Assembly: GCA_046728155.1 (NCBI GenBank)
Contig: JBKPDY010000006.1
Coordinates: 35,201-99,200, forward strand
Reading direction: 5' to 3'
Length of the DNA stretch: 64,000 bases
DNA from: CAWDLX01 sp046728155
Lineage (GTDB): Bacteria > Actinomycetota > Actinomycetes > Mycobacteriales > Micromonosporaceae
Shown: one piece after another, positions 8,609 through 16,798 of the stretch
Numbering within the stretch: the stretch's first letter is position 1
Layout of the letters: each line of letters begins with the position of its first letter
Made by a program: the position numbers and the translations under genes
Notes under the pieces: generated by a model
Seen by the model: the letters and a program-made list of their open reading frames with translations, nothing else
What the model was told of the DNA's origin: nothing
The model's database searches: none

Positions 8609-9724
8609 GTGGCGGACGACGCCGATCTCGTCGCCCGGGCGCGTCTCGGTGACCAGGACGCGTTCGCGGATCTGGTTGCCCGCAACGCGGATGCTGCCAT
8701 GCGTACCGCCCTTCAGTTCGGAGCCGGAGACGACGCCGACGATGTGGTCCAGGAGGCCTTCGTCAAGGCGTACCGGCGGCTCAGCGAGTACCCTGGTCAA
8801 GCCTCATTCCGGTCGTGGCTGGTGGCGATCGTCGCGAACGAGGCGCGTAACCTGCACCGGTCCCGCCGGCGGCGCGAGGAAGCAACGGTACGGGCCGCGC
8901 TCGCGACCGTGGCGCCGCCGCCGATCGACTCCGCGGTCGAGTCGACGCTCGCGGCCGAACAGCGTCGGGAGCTGGTCGCCGCCGTCCGCCATCTGACCGG
9001 GCTCGACCGCGATGTGATCGCGAGCCGGTTCCTACTGGATCGCAGTGAGGCGGAGACCGCGGCACGCCTCGACCTCCCGCTGGGTACCGTGAAGTCCCGT
9101 ACCGCCCGGGCTCTGGCCAGACTGCGAACTCATCTCGGCATCGCGATAGCCGTCGCGGCCGCGGCCGCGATCATTGTGCTGGTGCCGCCCGTACGGACCG
9201 CCGCGGCCGACATCGTCACCAGTGTCCTGCGCCTCGCCGGTGTCGAGGTACACATCAGCCCGGCCGGCGACAAGCCGCCCGCCTCGCCCCAACCACTCCC
9301 CTTCACCCGGGTCGTGAGCCTCGACGAGGCCCGCCGGCTCGCCCATTTTCCGATCGGCGTCCCCACGGCCCTGGGCGCGCCGACCGAGGTGCGCATCTCC
9401 GACCCAGCGGCGGACGGGTCGCCGAGGGTGGTCTCGCTCTTCTTCCGCCGGGGCTCGGTTCGCCTCGACGAGTATTCCGGACGGTTCGAGCTGATGTTCG
9501 TGAAGACCGCCCGCGACGTCAGCTACCTCACGGTACGTGGTGCACCCGCCCTGTGGCTCGCCGGGCCGCATGAACTGACCTATGTGGACACCAGTGGCGT
9601 CGTGCGGACACCGACGACCCGCACGGCCGGGCTGACCCTCATCTGGCAACGCGACGAGGTGGCGTACCGGATCGAAGGCCTCACGTCCGCGGCCTTCGCC
9701 GTCGCGGTCGCCGAGTCCATCTGA
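8609..9724 (+). CDS. ECF sigma factor fused to a membrane helix and extracytoplasmic domain
   Basis: 371 residues. Residues 1-75 are sigma region 2 (DDVVQEAFVKAYRRL, SFRSWLVAIVANEARN). About 110-170 is region 4, with the helix-turn-helix SEAETAARLDLPLGTVKSRTARAL. A single hydrophobic helix follows at about 175-192 (LGIAIAVAAAAAIIVLV). The remaining 180 residues would be outside the membrane and show no family I can name. Normal ECF factors stop after region 4 and are held by a separate anti-sigma protein. Here sensing and sigma activity are on one chain, and no anti-sigma gene is adjacent. GTG start, with AAGGAGG 11 bases upstream at 8591-8597. Divergent from the Tat lipoprotein. How the sigma part is released is unknown. 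Confidence 0.86.
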   Translation: MADDADLVARARLGDQDAFADLVARNADAAMRTALQFGAGDDADDVVQEAFVKAYRRLSEYPGQASFRSWLVAIVANEARNLHRSRRRREEATVRAALATVAPPPIDSAVESTLAAEQRRELVAAVRHLTGLDRDVIASRFLLDRSEAETAARLDLPLGTVKSRTARALARLRTHLGIAIAVAAAAAIIVLVPPVRTAAADIVTSVLRLAGVEVHISPAGDKPPASPQPLPFTRVVSLDEARRLAHFPIGVPTALGAPTEVRISDPAADGSPRVVSLFFRRGSVRLDEYSGRFELMFVKTARDVSYLTVRGAPALWLAGPHELTYVDTSGVVRTPTTRTAGLTLIWQRDEVAYRIEGLTSAAFAVAVAESI

Positions 9725-9950
9725 AGGCCCGGATTCCGCGGGCATCGCTACGCACGATTGCCGTTCCGGCACCGGAAACGCGGCCAGGCGTCACTTCTGG
9801 TACACAAGCCCCGATCTTGGCGCTCGGGAACCGAGATGTTCCCGAGATATGGACCAACCCCCGAATCGACGCGGTCCCCTGTGGCCGAGCGGTGCCCCGG
9901 CCCGCCCTTCGGAATGCCTTGACCGGTGCCGTCGAGAGGTCTAGCTTGCT

Positions 9951-9973
9951 CGATTAGGAAACTTTCCTAATCG
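9951..9973. promoter_or_regulatory. Perfect 11-bp-arm palindrome upstream of GH18 gene, probable operator
   Basis: The core TTAGGAAACTTTCCTAA (9954-9970) is extended to 11-base perfect arms centred on 9962. It ends 16 bases before the GH18 start codon, where it would block transcription or translation. A related site precedes the GH9 gene at 14379-14395 (13 of 17 bases identical). The rest of the gap 9725-9989 shows no gene. Confidence 0.72.
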
Positions 9974-9989
9974 AATCTTGGAGGCATCG

Positions 9990-11339
9990 ATGCGCGTACC
10001 CGGGCGACGCTCCATCGCGGCCGGCCTCGCCGCGCTCGTCGCCATCTCGGTCGCCCTGGCATGGGGCGCGGCTGCCTACGGCGGCGGAGATCGCGGCTCC
10101 ACCGGAACTCATGAGTCGAAGATGCGCCAGGTCGCCTACTTCATCCAATGGGGAATCTACGGGCGCTCCTTCTTCGTCAAGAACCTGGACACCTCCGGCG
10201 AGGCGTCGAAACTAACGGGTGTCAACTACGCATTCGCTAACGTGGCTCCCGAAGGAGACGCCATTACCTGCCAGTCCGGCGACGTGTGGGCGGATTATGA
10301 GCGGCCGGTGCCGGCCGAGGAGAGCGTCGACGGCGTGGCCGACCAGTGGGGCGAGCCGCTCAACGGCAATTTCGGTCAGCTGCTCAAGCTCAAGGCCAAG
10401 TACCCCGACCTCAAGGTGTTGCTGTCCCTGGGCGGCTGGACCTGGTCGAAGTACTTCTCCGACGCGGCCCTGACCGCGCAGTCGCGCCAGTCGTTCGTAT
10501 CGTCCTGTGTGGACCGTTTCATCAAGGGCAACCTGCCCTCGCTCGGCCCGGGCGATGCCGGCGGGCCAGGATCCGCGGCGGGCCTCTTCGACGGCATCGA
10601 CATCGACTGGGAGTGGCCCGGCAGTGAGGGCAACGCCGGCAACATCGTCCGACCCGAGGACAAGACCAACCTGACGCTGCTGCTCAAGGAGTTCCGCAAG
10701 CAACTGGACACGTACGGCAAGGAGACCGGCAAGCACTACGAGCTGACCGCCTTCCTGCCGGCCGACCCGGCGAAGATCGCGGCGGGCTTCGAGGGTCAGA
10801 AGATCTTCAACTGGCTCGACTACGGCAACATGCAGGGGTACGACTTCCACGGCACGTGGGAGTCGGTCACCAACCAGCAGTCGGCGATCCGGGTGCCGGC
10901 CGGCGCGCCGACAACCCCGGACTTCAGCATCGACTCGAGCGTCAACGCGTGGCTCGCGGCCGGGGCGAGGAGCGAGCAGCTGGTCATCGGCATGCCGGCG
11001 TACGGCCGGGGTTGGACCGGCGTGACCGGCGGCGGCGACGGGCTCTTCCAGCCGGCGTCCGGCCCGGCGCCCGGTACCTGGGAACCCGGCACTGAAGACT
11101 ACAAGGTGCTCAAGACCTTGCCCGGCAACGGATTCACGGTGCACCGCGATGTGCGTTCCGGATTCGCCTGGCTATTCGACGGAACGACCTTCTGGACGTA
11201 CGACGACCCGGCGGTCGTCTTCGAGAAGGCCCTCTACATCAAGCACCACGACCTGGGTGGAGCGATGATGTGGGAGCTATCCGGGGACGACGCCACGGGG
11301 ACCCTGACCCGGACCATCCATCTTGGACTGGGAATCTGA
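9990..11339 (+). CDS. Secreted GH18 chitinase
   Basis: 449 residues. A Sec signal peptide (RRSIAAGLAALVAISVALAWGAAA) is followed directly by a GH18 TIM barrel. VLLSLGGWTWS is the SxGG strand-3 motif, and FDGIDIDWEWPG carries the DxxDxDxE catalytic motif with Glu208 as the acid. QGYDFHG and the late MMWELSGDD fit strands 6 and 8. No chitin-binding module is fused. It should hydrolyse beta-1,4-N-acetylglucosamine polymers outside the cell. Start chosen at ATG 9990, with TTGGAGG 5 bases upstream; an in-frame TTG at 9978 would lie on the ribosome site. Transcription is probably controlled by the palindrome just upstream. A strong hairpin ends the gene. Confidence 0.95.
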   Translation: MRVPGRRSIAAGLAALVAISVALAWGAAAYGGGDRGSTGTHESKMRQVAYFIQWGIYGRSFFVKNLDTSGEASKLTGVNYAFANVAPEGDAITCQSGDVWADYERPVPAEESVDGVADQWGEPLNGNFGQLLKLKAKYPDLKVLLSLGGWTWSKYFSDAALTAQSRQSFVSSCVDRFIKGNLPSLGPGDAGGPGSAAGLFDGIDIDWEWPGSEGNAGNIVRPEDKTNLTLLLKEFRKQLDTYGKETGKHYELTAFLPADPAKIAAGFEGQKIFNWLDYGNMQGYDFHGTWESVTNQQSAIRVPAGAPTTPDFSIDSSVNAWLAAGARSEQLVIGMPAYGRGWTGVTGGGDGLFQPASGPAPGTWEPGTEDYKVLKTLPGNGFTVHRDVRSGFAWLFDGTTFWTYDDPAVVFEKALYIKHHDLGGAMMWELSGDDATGTLTRTIHLGLGI

Positions 11340-11350
11340 AGGATCCACAC

Positions 11351-11385
11351 TTGTGGGGCGGCGGCCGCAGGCCGCCGCCCCACAA
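11351..11385. terminator. 16-bp perfect hairpin between convergent GH18 genes
   Basis: Arms 11351-11366 and 11370-11385 pair perfectly around GCA. It lies 12 bases after the plus-strand chitinase and 10 bases beyond the end of the minus-strand GH18 gene, so it can serve both directions. Confidence 0.85.
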
Positions 11386-11395
11386 CATTGGCCGG

Positions 11396-12433
11396 CTATC
11401 CTGTGAATGGAGCGAGCACGTGGGTGAAGTCCCACGTGTTCTGCACTATGCCGGAGCAGTCGTTGCGGCCCCGTGAGCCCGGGCAGCCGCCGTTGTCGCG
11501 CTGGATCGCCCAGATCGAGAGCGTGTTGATCCCGTTGGCCTGGGCGAACGCCAGCAGCTGCTGGGCATCCGCGACGTAGGTCACCTCCGTCTTCTGCGGG
11601 AAGTCGTCGATGCCCGGCATGAGAGTGTTGCCCTCCATCGCCCACAGCTCCGCAGATGTCTTGGTCGGGTAGAGCGTCGCGAGCTGGGCGTGCAGGCCTT
11701 GGGCGGCGCTGATGGCGGCGGCCCCCATCTGCGTGGTCTGGTGGTCGTAGTAGTCGAACGTCATGATGTTCACCACGTCCACCCGGGTGTTGTTGGCGAC
11801 GGCGTTCTGCAGGACGGCGAGCCCGTTGGGCTCCAGCCCTGCCGGCTCGACCGGGAGTGTGTAAGAGATCTGCAGGGTCCGGCCCTGGCTGGTGGCCCAG
11901 TCCTCCAGCAGTTTGATGGCCTTGTTGCGGCGGTCGATGCCCGCGGCGTCGGAGAGCGCCTTCACTTCGACGTCCATGTCCAGCCGGGTAACGTCGTACG
12001 TTGTCACCACGGACTGATAGGCCGCCACAATCTGGTTGATGTCAGTACAGGCGTCCGCGAGTTCCCGGCCGCTGTTGTCGGCGCTGAACCCCCCGAACGA
12101 GGGGATCACATCGCCACCGATGGCGCGCAGGCTGGCCAGATCGCTCAGATACTTGCCTGATGCCATGGTCTGCGACGCGTCGCCGTTCCAGACCGGCGTG
12201 CACGGACCCCTCCGGGCAGTCTCGATGAATGCGAGGGTGAAGTACTTCGCGCCGGATTGTTGAGCGATCGTGGTAAGGCTGTCGGTGGTCCAGGTTTCGA
12301 AGTAGGGCGCGTAGACGTGGGCGGGAAGAGGCGTGGCCGCCTGGGCCGCACTGGCGGCGAGGATCACGCCGCCAGTAGCCAGCAGGAGAGCCATCAGGAG
12401 CGCCGAAGCGCGTCGGTGCAGGGACATCGTCAT
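11396..12433 (-). CDS. Secreted GH18 chitinase-like glycosidase
   Basis: 345 residues with signal peptide (ALLMALLLATGGVILAASAAQA, cleavage after about residue 33). The barrel resembles small actinobacterial GH18 chitinases (HVYAPYFETW at strand 1, IGGDVIPSFGG at strand 3). The catalytic motif reads TRLDMDVEV: Asp152, Asp154 and the acid Glu156 are kept, while the first Asp of DxxDxDxE is Thr. NIMTFDYYD and LSIWAIQRDN follow as strands 6 and 8. ATG 12433 overlaps the stop of the upstream GH9 gene (ATGA), so the two are translated together. The frame is open upstream but only inside GH9. Chitin or a related N-acetylated glycan is the probable substrate. Confidence 0.9.
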   Translation of the reverse strand: MTMSLHRRASALLMALLLATGGVILAASAAQAATPLPAHVYAPYFETWTTDSLTTIAQQSGAKYFTLAFIETARRGPCTPVWNGDASQTMASGKYLSDLASLRAIGGDVIPSFGGFSADNSGRELADACTDINQIVAAYQSVVTTYDVTRLDMDVEVKALSDAAGIDRRNKAIKLLEDWATSQGRTLQISYTLPVEPAGLEPNGLAVLQNAVANNTRVDVVNIMTFDYYDHQTTQMGAAAISAAQGLHAQLATLYPTKTSAELWAMEGNTLMPGIDDFPQKTEVTYVADAQQLLAFAQANGINTLSIWAIQRDNGGCPGSRGRNDCSGIVQNTWDFTHVLAPFTG

Positions 12434-14349
12434 GCTCCGCTCATCTGCCAGGCGAACGCCAACGGTGACGTGGCGGTGAGGTCGACCGCGGGTTCGGTGT
12501 TGGAGAACGACTGAACGTCGTCCTTGAATTCGGCGGTTCCATTGAAGGGCGCGTATACGTCGACTCCGTCGGCCGGACAGGCGCGCATGCCGCTCACCAG
12601 TCCCCGGGTGGCCGCGCTGTTCGGCCCCTCCACCGCCGCGCCGGCGAGCACGGGTGCGCTGCCATCGAGGGATCCGACGATGTTGGCCACCTGGTGCTGC
12701 AGGCAATGGGGGAATGTGCTGCCGTCGCCGACGATCAGCGAGAGACCCCACGCGTTGGCGCCGAGGATGTTGGCGAGCCACCGGTCGGCGTACGCCGCGT
12801 AGGTCGTCGTGGCGGTCAGGTGGTCGTACTCACGGGCCATGACCGCGAGCCCGGCCCCGTGCGAGGTGGTATCCCAGGTCGCCCACGGGAAACCGAACCC
12901 GAACGGGTCCTGGGTCGACTGTCCGACCGCATTGTCCAGCTGCTTCTTGATGTCGGCCGTCAACGCCGCGACGCTAGTCGCCAGGCCGGCTGGATTCCCG
13001 GCCCGTGTGATCGCGTTGGCCAGCTCGAAGTGGGCGAGGCCGCTGACGTCGTACAGGTTGAGGGTGTCCCCCGCGTCGTTGGGACCCGTGATGTAGGCGT
13101 TGGCCCATTGCGCGGCCTTCTGTAGATAGAACATCGGGTCGCTGTGCGGTAGACCCGGCGGCGGCGAGGCCGACGCCAGGGCGAGGTTGAGTTCGGTGGC
13201 GCCCAGTTCAAGGTCGTCGCGCCACTCGGTCTCGGGGTAGAAACTGAACGGGATCACCGTCAAGAGCGGTGCGTTCGGCGCCGTGTTGGCCAGGTCGAAG
13301 ACGTGTTCCGCCGACAGCAGGCATGTGTTCGCGTAGGCCGGAGCGCTCGTCCGGTACACCTGGTAGCACAGCGCGAGGGCCGCCGCCTCCCGGCCGGCGA
13401 GGTTGGGACTGATCAGTCCACCCGGCGAGTTGGCCGGGAAGACGGGTCGGTTGCGGATGTAGCGGTCCGCGGGCGCCGTACCGCCGTACGTGTCGTCGGC
13501 CTGGGGCAGCCGCCAGATGTCGTGGTCACCGACGATCTTCGCGTTGCCCTCGCCGATGCCGACCTGGTAGTACAACGTGCGGGTACCGTCGTTCCACATC
13601 CGTTGCAGCCAGTCGGTGCCGAAGCGCGCCTCGGCGCTGAACGAACTGCCCATCTGGCTCGGGAAGTCCCGGACGCCGGCAAGCATGACATCGACGGTGT
13701 AACTCTCCGTCTGCACGAACTTGAGGTAGTCGCCCGCGTCCCACCAGCCGCCCGAGGCGTCGACGTTGATGCCGAGCGGCGTCAGGTCGCCGGAGAAGCC
13801 GCCCGACGAGCGGGCCTTCGGCGTGGCGTACGTCATCGCGGCGGCGTCGTTGAGGTGGCCCGGCGCCGTGCGCAACAGTGACGGGATGTAGGACGCGCCG
13901 TCGCGCGAGTTCTGGTAGTAGGACACGGCGTTGGCCATGGCGGACGCGTAGACGGCCTGACCGCTGTCGATGCGGAAGCTCGGGGAGGTCGCCGCGATCG
14001 GCCCGGTGACGGAGACGGTGTACGTACCGGCAGCGGTCACGGCGTCGAAGTCAAGGGCGTACACGTCGGGGTACGCGTTGCTCCACGATCCGAGGTTGGC
14101 GCCGATCGGGGCGGAGAAGACGGTCGCGCCGGAGGAGTTCTTCACCGCGAACGTCGCTCCGGTCTCCGCGCCGGACGCCATCAGGTATGCCCGCTTGGTT
14201 GGACTCGAGTAACCGAGTTGGTTGACCCGGACGAAGGCCGACGCGGCCGCGGCCGGAGCGGGCAGGGCGGGGCCGACGACCAGAAGCACCGCGATCGCGG
14301 TCGCGCTTGCCACCCCGAGCACCGGATGTAAATGGGGCGAACTCCGCAT
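12430..14349 (-). CDS. Secreted GH9 endoglucanase (cellulase) with N-terminal Ig-like domain
   Basis: 639 residues. Signal peptide to about residue 37, then a CelD_N-type Ig-like domain (FVRVNQLGYSSPTKRAYL to about 128). The GH9 (alpha/alpha)6 barrel follows, with the DAGD catalytic base motif at 204-207 (GGWWDAGDYLKF) and the acid Glu near 619 in SNTEPAVDLTA. The usual C-terminal H-x-R signature is altered to FPHCLQHQVAN. No cellulose-binding module is present. It should cut beta-1,4-glucans outside the cell. Start ATG with AAAGGAG 8 bases upstream. First gene of a GH9-GH18 pair with an operator-like site upstream, so cellulose and chitin enzymes are co-expressed. Confidence 0.93.
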   Translation of the reverse strand: MRSSPHLHPVLGVASATAIAVLLVVGPALPAPAAAASAFVRVNQLGYSSPTKRAYLMASGAETGATFAVKNSSGATVFSAPIGANLGSWSNAYPDVYALDFDAVTAAGTYTVSVTGPIAATSPSFRIDSGQAVYASAMANAVSYYQNSRDGASYIPSLLRTAPGHLNDAAAMTYATPKARSSGGFSGDLTPLGINVDASGGWWDAGDYLKFVQTESYTVDVMLAGVRDFPSQMGSSFSAEARFGTDWLQRMWNDGTRTLYYQVGIGEGNAKIVGDHDIWRLPQADDTYGGTAPADRYIRNRPVFPANSPGGLISPNLAGREAAALALCYQVYRTSAPAYANTCLLSAEHVFDLANTAPNAPLLTVIPFSFYPETEWRDDLELGATELNLALASASPPPGLPHSDPMFYLQKAAQWANAYITGPNDAGDTLNLYDVSGLAHFELANAITRAGNPAGLATSVAALTADIKKQLDNAVGQSTQDPFGFGFPWATWDTTSHGAGLAVMAREYDHLTATTTYAAYADRWLANILGANAWGLSLIVGDGSTFPHCLQHQVANIVGSLDGSAPVLAGAAVEGPNSAATRGLVSGMRACPADGVDVYAPFNGTAEFKDDVQSFSNTEPAVDLTATSPLAFAWQMSGA

Positions 14350-14378
14350 ACCAAGGCTCCTTTGGCTTGGCGTGATAG

Positions 14379-14395
14379 TTAGTTAACTTACCTAC
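14379..14395. promoter_or_regulatory. Operator-like palindrome upstream of GH9-GH18 operon
   Basis: TTAGTTAACTTACCTAC matches the palindrome before the plus-strand GH18 gene at 13 of 17 positions, keeping the outer TTAG and CCTA and the central AACTT. It lies 30 bases upstream of the GH9 start. The 117 bases from here to the debranching gene show nothing else clear. Confidence 0.6.
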
Positions 14396-14512
14396 CGGTG
14401 TGTATCCCGATCTGTCAATGGCCACATGGCGAACTGATGTCGCGGTTGGGGAAATGTAGATCTCTCATTGGGGATCCAGGACGCCCCAGCTCCCCGGGTC
14501 TCGGCACCAGGA

Positions 14513-16678
14513 TCAGATCAGGGCCGTGGTGTCGAGGACAGGACCGGGCGTTGGCGTGGACTCCGCCCCGCGGACCCAGCGCGTGTGTCCCGGCAGACCC
14601 GACACGCGGACCGCGCCGTCCCGGTCGACCGCAATGTCCACCCGAGCGCCGGCCACCCGCAGACCGCTCGCCTCGACCGGGCCGAGAACGGAGAGCGGAC
14701 GGACGCGAACCTCACCGCGGGGAACGTCGACCGAGAGTCCCAGCGTCGCCCGCAGGACGCAGACCGCGGCGGCCGCGGCCCAAGCCTGCGGCCGGCAGGC
14801 TCCCGGGTGCGGAACTGGCCAGCGCACATCGGTCATCGCGTCCCCGCCGTAGAGCTCCGGCAACCGGTAATCGAAGGCCTCGGCCGCCCGGAGTAGCCGG
14901 GTGACGAGCCCCTCGGCGGCCGCGTCCGCACCGGCGGCGCTCAGGCCGAGCAGGGCGATGGCCGTATCGTGCGGCCAGATCGATCCACAGTGGTACGACA
15001 GCGGCGAAAACCCTTTGTCCAATGTGGACATGGTCCGCAGGCCGTAGCCGGCCGACATGGGTGGGGCGGCCAGCAGCCGGGCCACCTGCGCCTCCTCGTC
15101 CGGGTTCAGCAGCCCGGTGCCGAGCAGGTGACCGATATTGCTGGTCAGCGAGTCCACCGGCCGGCCGCTGCCGTCGATGGCCAGCGCGGGGAAGGGCCCG
15201 AGTGGACCGTCAACCCAGAACCGGGCCCGGAAGCGTCGACCCAACTCGCCGGCGTACGAACGCCAACGATCCGCGTCGCCGACGGCAGGCTCGAAGGCGT
15301 CGAGCAGGGCCGCGGCATCCAGCGCGGCCCGGTGCGCGTACCCCTGTACCTCGCACAGCGCGATCGGCGGGCGGCCGAGCGTGCCGTCATGGAACTGGAT
15401 CGCGTCGAACGAGTCCTTCCACCCCTGGTTGGCCAGCCCGCGGCCGGTGATGTCGATGTACTCCAGGAAGCCGTCCCCGTCGGGGTCGCCGTAGAGCTCC
15501 AGCCAGGACAGTGCCCGGTGCAGGTTCGGCAGCAGGTCGGCGACCACGGAATCGGCCATCCCCCACCGCCAGGCGTCGGCGAGCAGGCTGATCCAGAGCG
15601 GGGTCGCGTCGACGGTGCCGTAGTACGTCGCCGGCGGCTCGCCCCGGGCGACCTGGACGGCACGCTGCATCCTCAGGTCGTCGTGGCGCAGCTCATGCAT
15701 GATCTTTCCGGGTGCCTCGCCGGACGACATGTCTACAGTGGACCCTTGTCGCCGGGCCAGTGTGCGGAGCGTTCCCTCGGCCAAAGTCGTGCCCAGCGGC
15801 AGCAGCATCCGGCCCGCCCAGATGCTGTCCCGCCCGAACAGGGTGAGAAACCACGGGGCACCGGCGCCGAGAAACGTGCTCTCGCCCGCGGTGGCCGGGT
15901 CGAGCCGGGCATCGGTCAGACGGAGGCTCTCGAGATCGTCGAGGGCGCCGGAGATGAGCCTCGACAGTCGCACGTCGTCGCAGCGGACGACCGGCCGGTC
16001 CCACTCCGCCGGACCCGCGGGAGCGGTCAGAACCGGTCTGCGCTCGCGGACCCGTACTCCCCAGGTGACCACACACTCGTCCCCCGGATCCAGCTCGACC
16101 AGCCAGCTCAGGCGGGGTGGCTCGGCGGACACTTCGGCCGCGGCCGCGCTCGCCTCGACCGAGATATCAGGGGTGTCCCATACCACTCCGCCCCGGGCCA
16201 GATGGGCCGGGAGATCAGGTTGCGACCGTCCGGTTCTCGCCGAGTCGAGCGGCGTCAGGTCGCAACGAAGGTCGATGGTGAGCCGGGCGCGGACCGCTCT
16301 CCTCGCCGCCGAGGAGATCCGGATGTCCTCGTCCATGCCATTCGGCGTGACCCGTCGGAGCCGGTCGATGCGGATGGTCGGGTCGTTGATCGGATCGCCG
16401 AAGCCGTGCGCGACCGAGATGAACCGGGTGCGCCCCGGCCCATCGGGCAGTGTCGCGAGCGGATGTGGCTCGACCCCGCCGAAGCGCAGCCTCACCTCGG
16501 TCAGCGCCCGGGCATCGGAGACGAAGAGCCCGTCCATCCCCCGGGCGCGGATCTGCCCGTCCGCATGGCTGAGTGCGACGGCGGGCGCGAGGACCGTGAC
16601 CACCAGGTCGTTGATGGGTGGCGGGAGGTTGGCGTAGGGCGCGTCCACACTGGACGCTCCGGTCTGGTTATCCGTCAA
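14513..16678 (-). CDS. Glycogen-debranching-type glycosidase (GDE N-terminal domain, amylo-alpha-1,6-glucosidase-like)
   Basis: 721 residues from the TTG at 16678, which has AAGAGGAG 8 bases upstream. A GTG at 16687 is too close to that site, and an ATG at 16756 would sit on the operator. The N-terminal beta domain matches the GDE_N_bis type (GLFVSDARALTEVRLRFGG, DPTIRIDRLRRV). A six-hairpin (alpha/alpha)6 domain follows, as in glycogen debranching and GH15/GH63-like enzymes (FLTLFGRDSIWAGRMLLPLG, GWKDSFDAIQF, GSIWPHDTAIALLGLSAAG). No signal peptide, so it is cytoplasmic. It is divergent from a LacI regulator and near a sugar importer, so it probably processes the imported or stored alpha-glucan. 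Exact linkage specificity cannot be read. Confidence 0.85.
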   Translation of the reverse strand: MTDNQTGASSVDAPYANLPPPINDLVVTVLAPAVALSHADGQIRARGMDGLFVSDARALTEVRLRFGGVEPHPLATLPDGPGRTRFISVAHGFGDPINDPTIRIDRLRRVTPNGMDEDIRISSAARRAVRARLTIDLRCDLTPLDSARTGRSQPDLPAHLARGGVVWDTPDISVEASAAAAEVSAEPPRLSWLVELDPGDECVVTWGVRVRERRPVLTAPAGPAEWDRPVVRCDDVRLSRLISGALDDLESLRLTDARLDPATAGESTFLGAGAPWFLTLFGRDSIWAGRMLLPLGTTLAEGTLRTLARRQGSTVDMSSGEAPGKIMHELRHDDLRMQRAVQVARGEPPATYYGTVDATPLWISLLADAWRWGMADSVVADLLPNLHRALSWLELYGDPDGDGFLEYIDITGRGLANQGWKDSFDAIQFHDGTLGRPPIALCEVQGYAHRAALDAAALLDAFEPAVGDADRWRSYAGELGRRFRARFWVDGPLGPFPALAIDGSGRPVDSLTSNIGHLLGTGLLNPDEEAQVARLLAAPPMSAGYGLRTMSTLDKGFSPLSYHCGSIWPHDTAIALLGLSAAGADAAAEGLVTRLLRAAEAFDYRLPELYGGDAMTDVRWPVPHPGACRPQAWAAAAAVCVLRATLGLSVDVPRGEVRVRPLSVLGPVEASGLRVAGARVDIAVDRDGAVRVSGLPGHTRWVRGAESTPTPGPVLDTTALI

Positions 16679-16739
16679 ATCGGACACTCCTCTTGACAAG
16701 GCCGTGGTCGACGGTTGACAGTTCGAGGATCCTCTCAAT

Positions 16740-16781
16740 TTGAACGATCCAATCATGACGCAGAACTATTGGATCGTTCAA
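16740..16781. promoter_or_regulatory. Perfect 14-bp inverted repeat, probable LacI-family operators
   Basis: TTGAACGATCCAAT at 16740-16753 and its exact reverse complement at 16768-16781 are separated by 14 bases, in the 120-base gap between the debranching gene (minus) and the LacI gene (plus). The position suggests autoregulation and divergent control. Each arm has a weak TTG-n-CAA dyad of its own. Confidence 0.75.
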
Positions 16782-16798
16782 CCTCGACAGGTGGGGCA

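Noticed and set aside
12434..12781. Extension of the second GH18 protein upstream of its ATG
   Set aside because: The extra segment is Arg-rich and overlaps GH9; a proper signal peptide begins at 12433.
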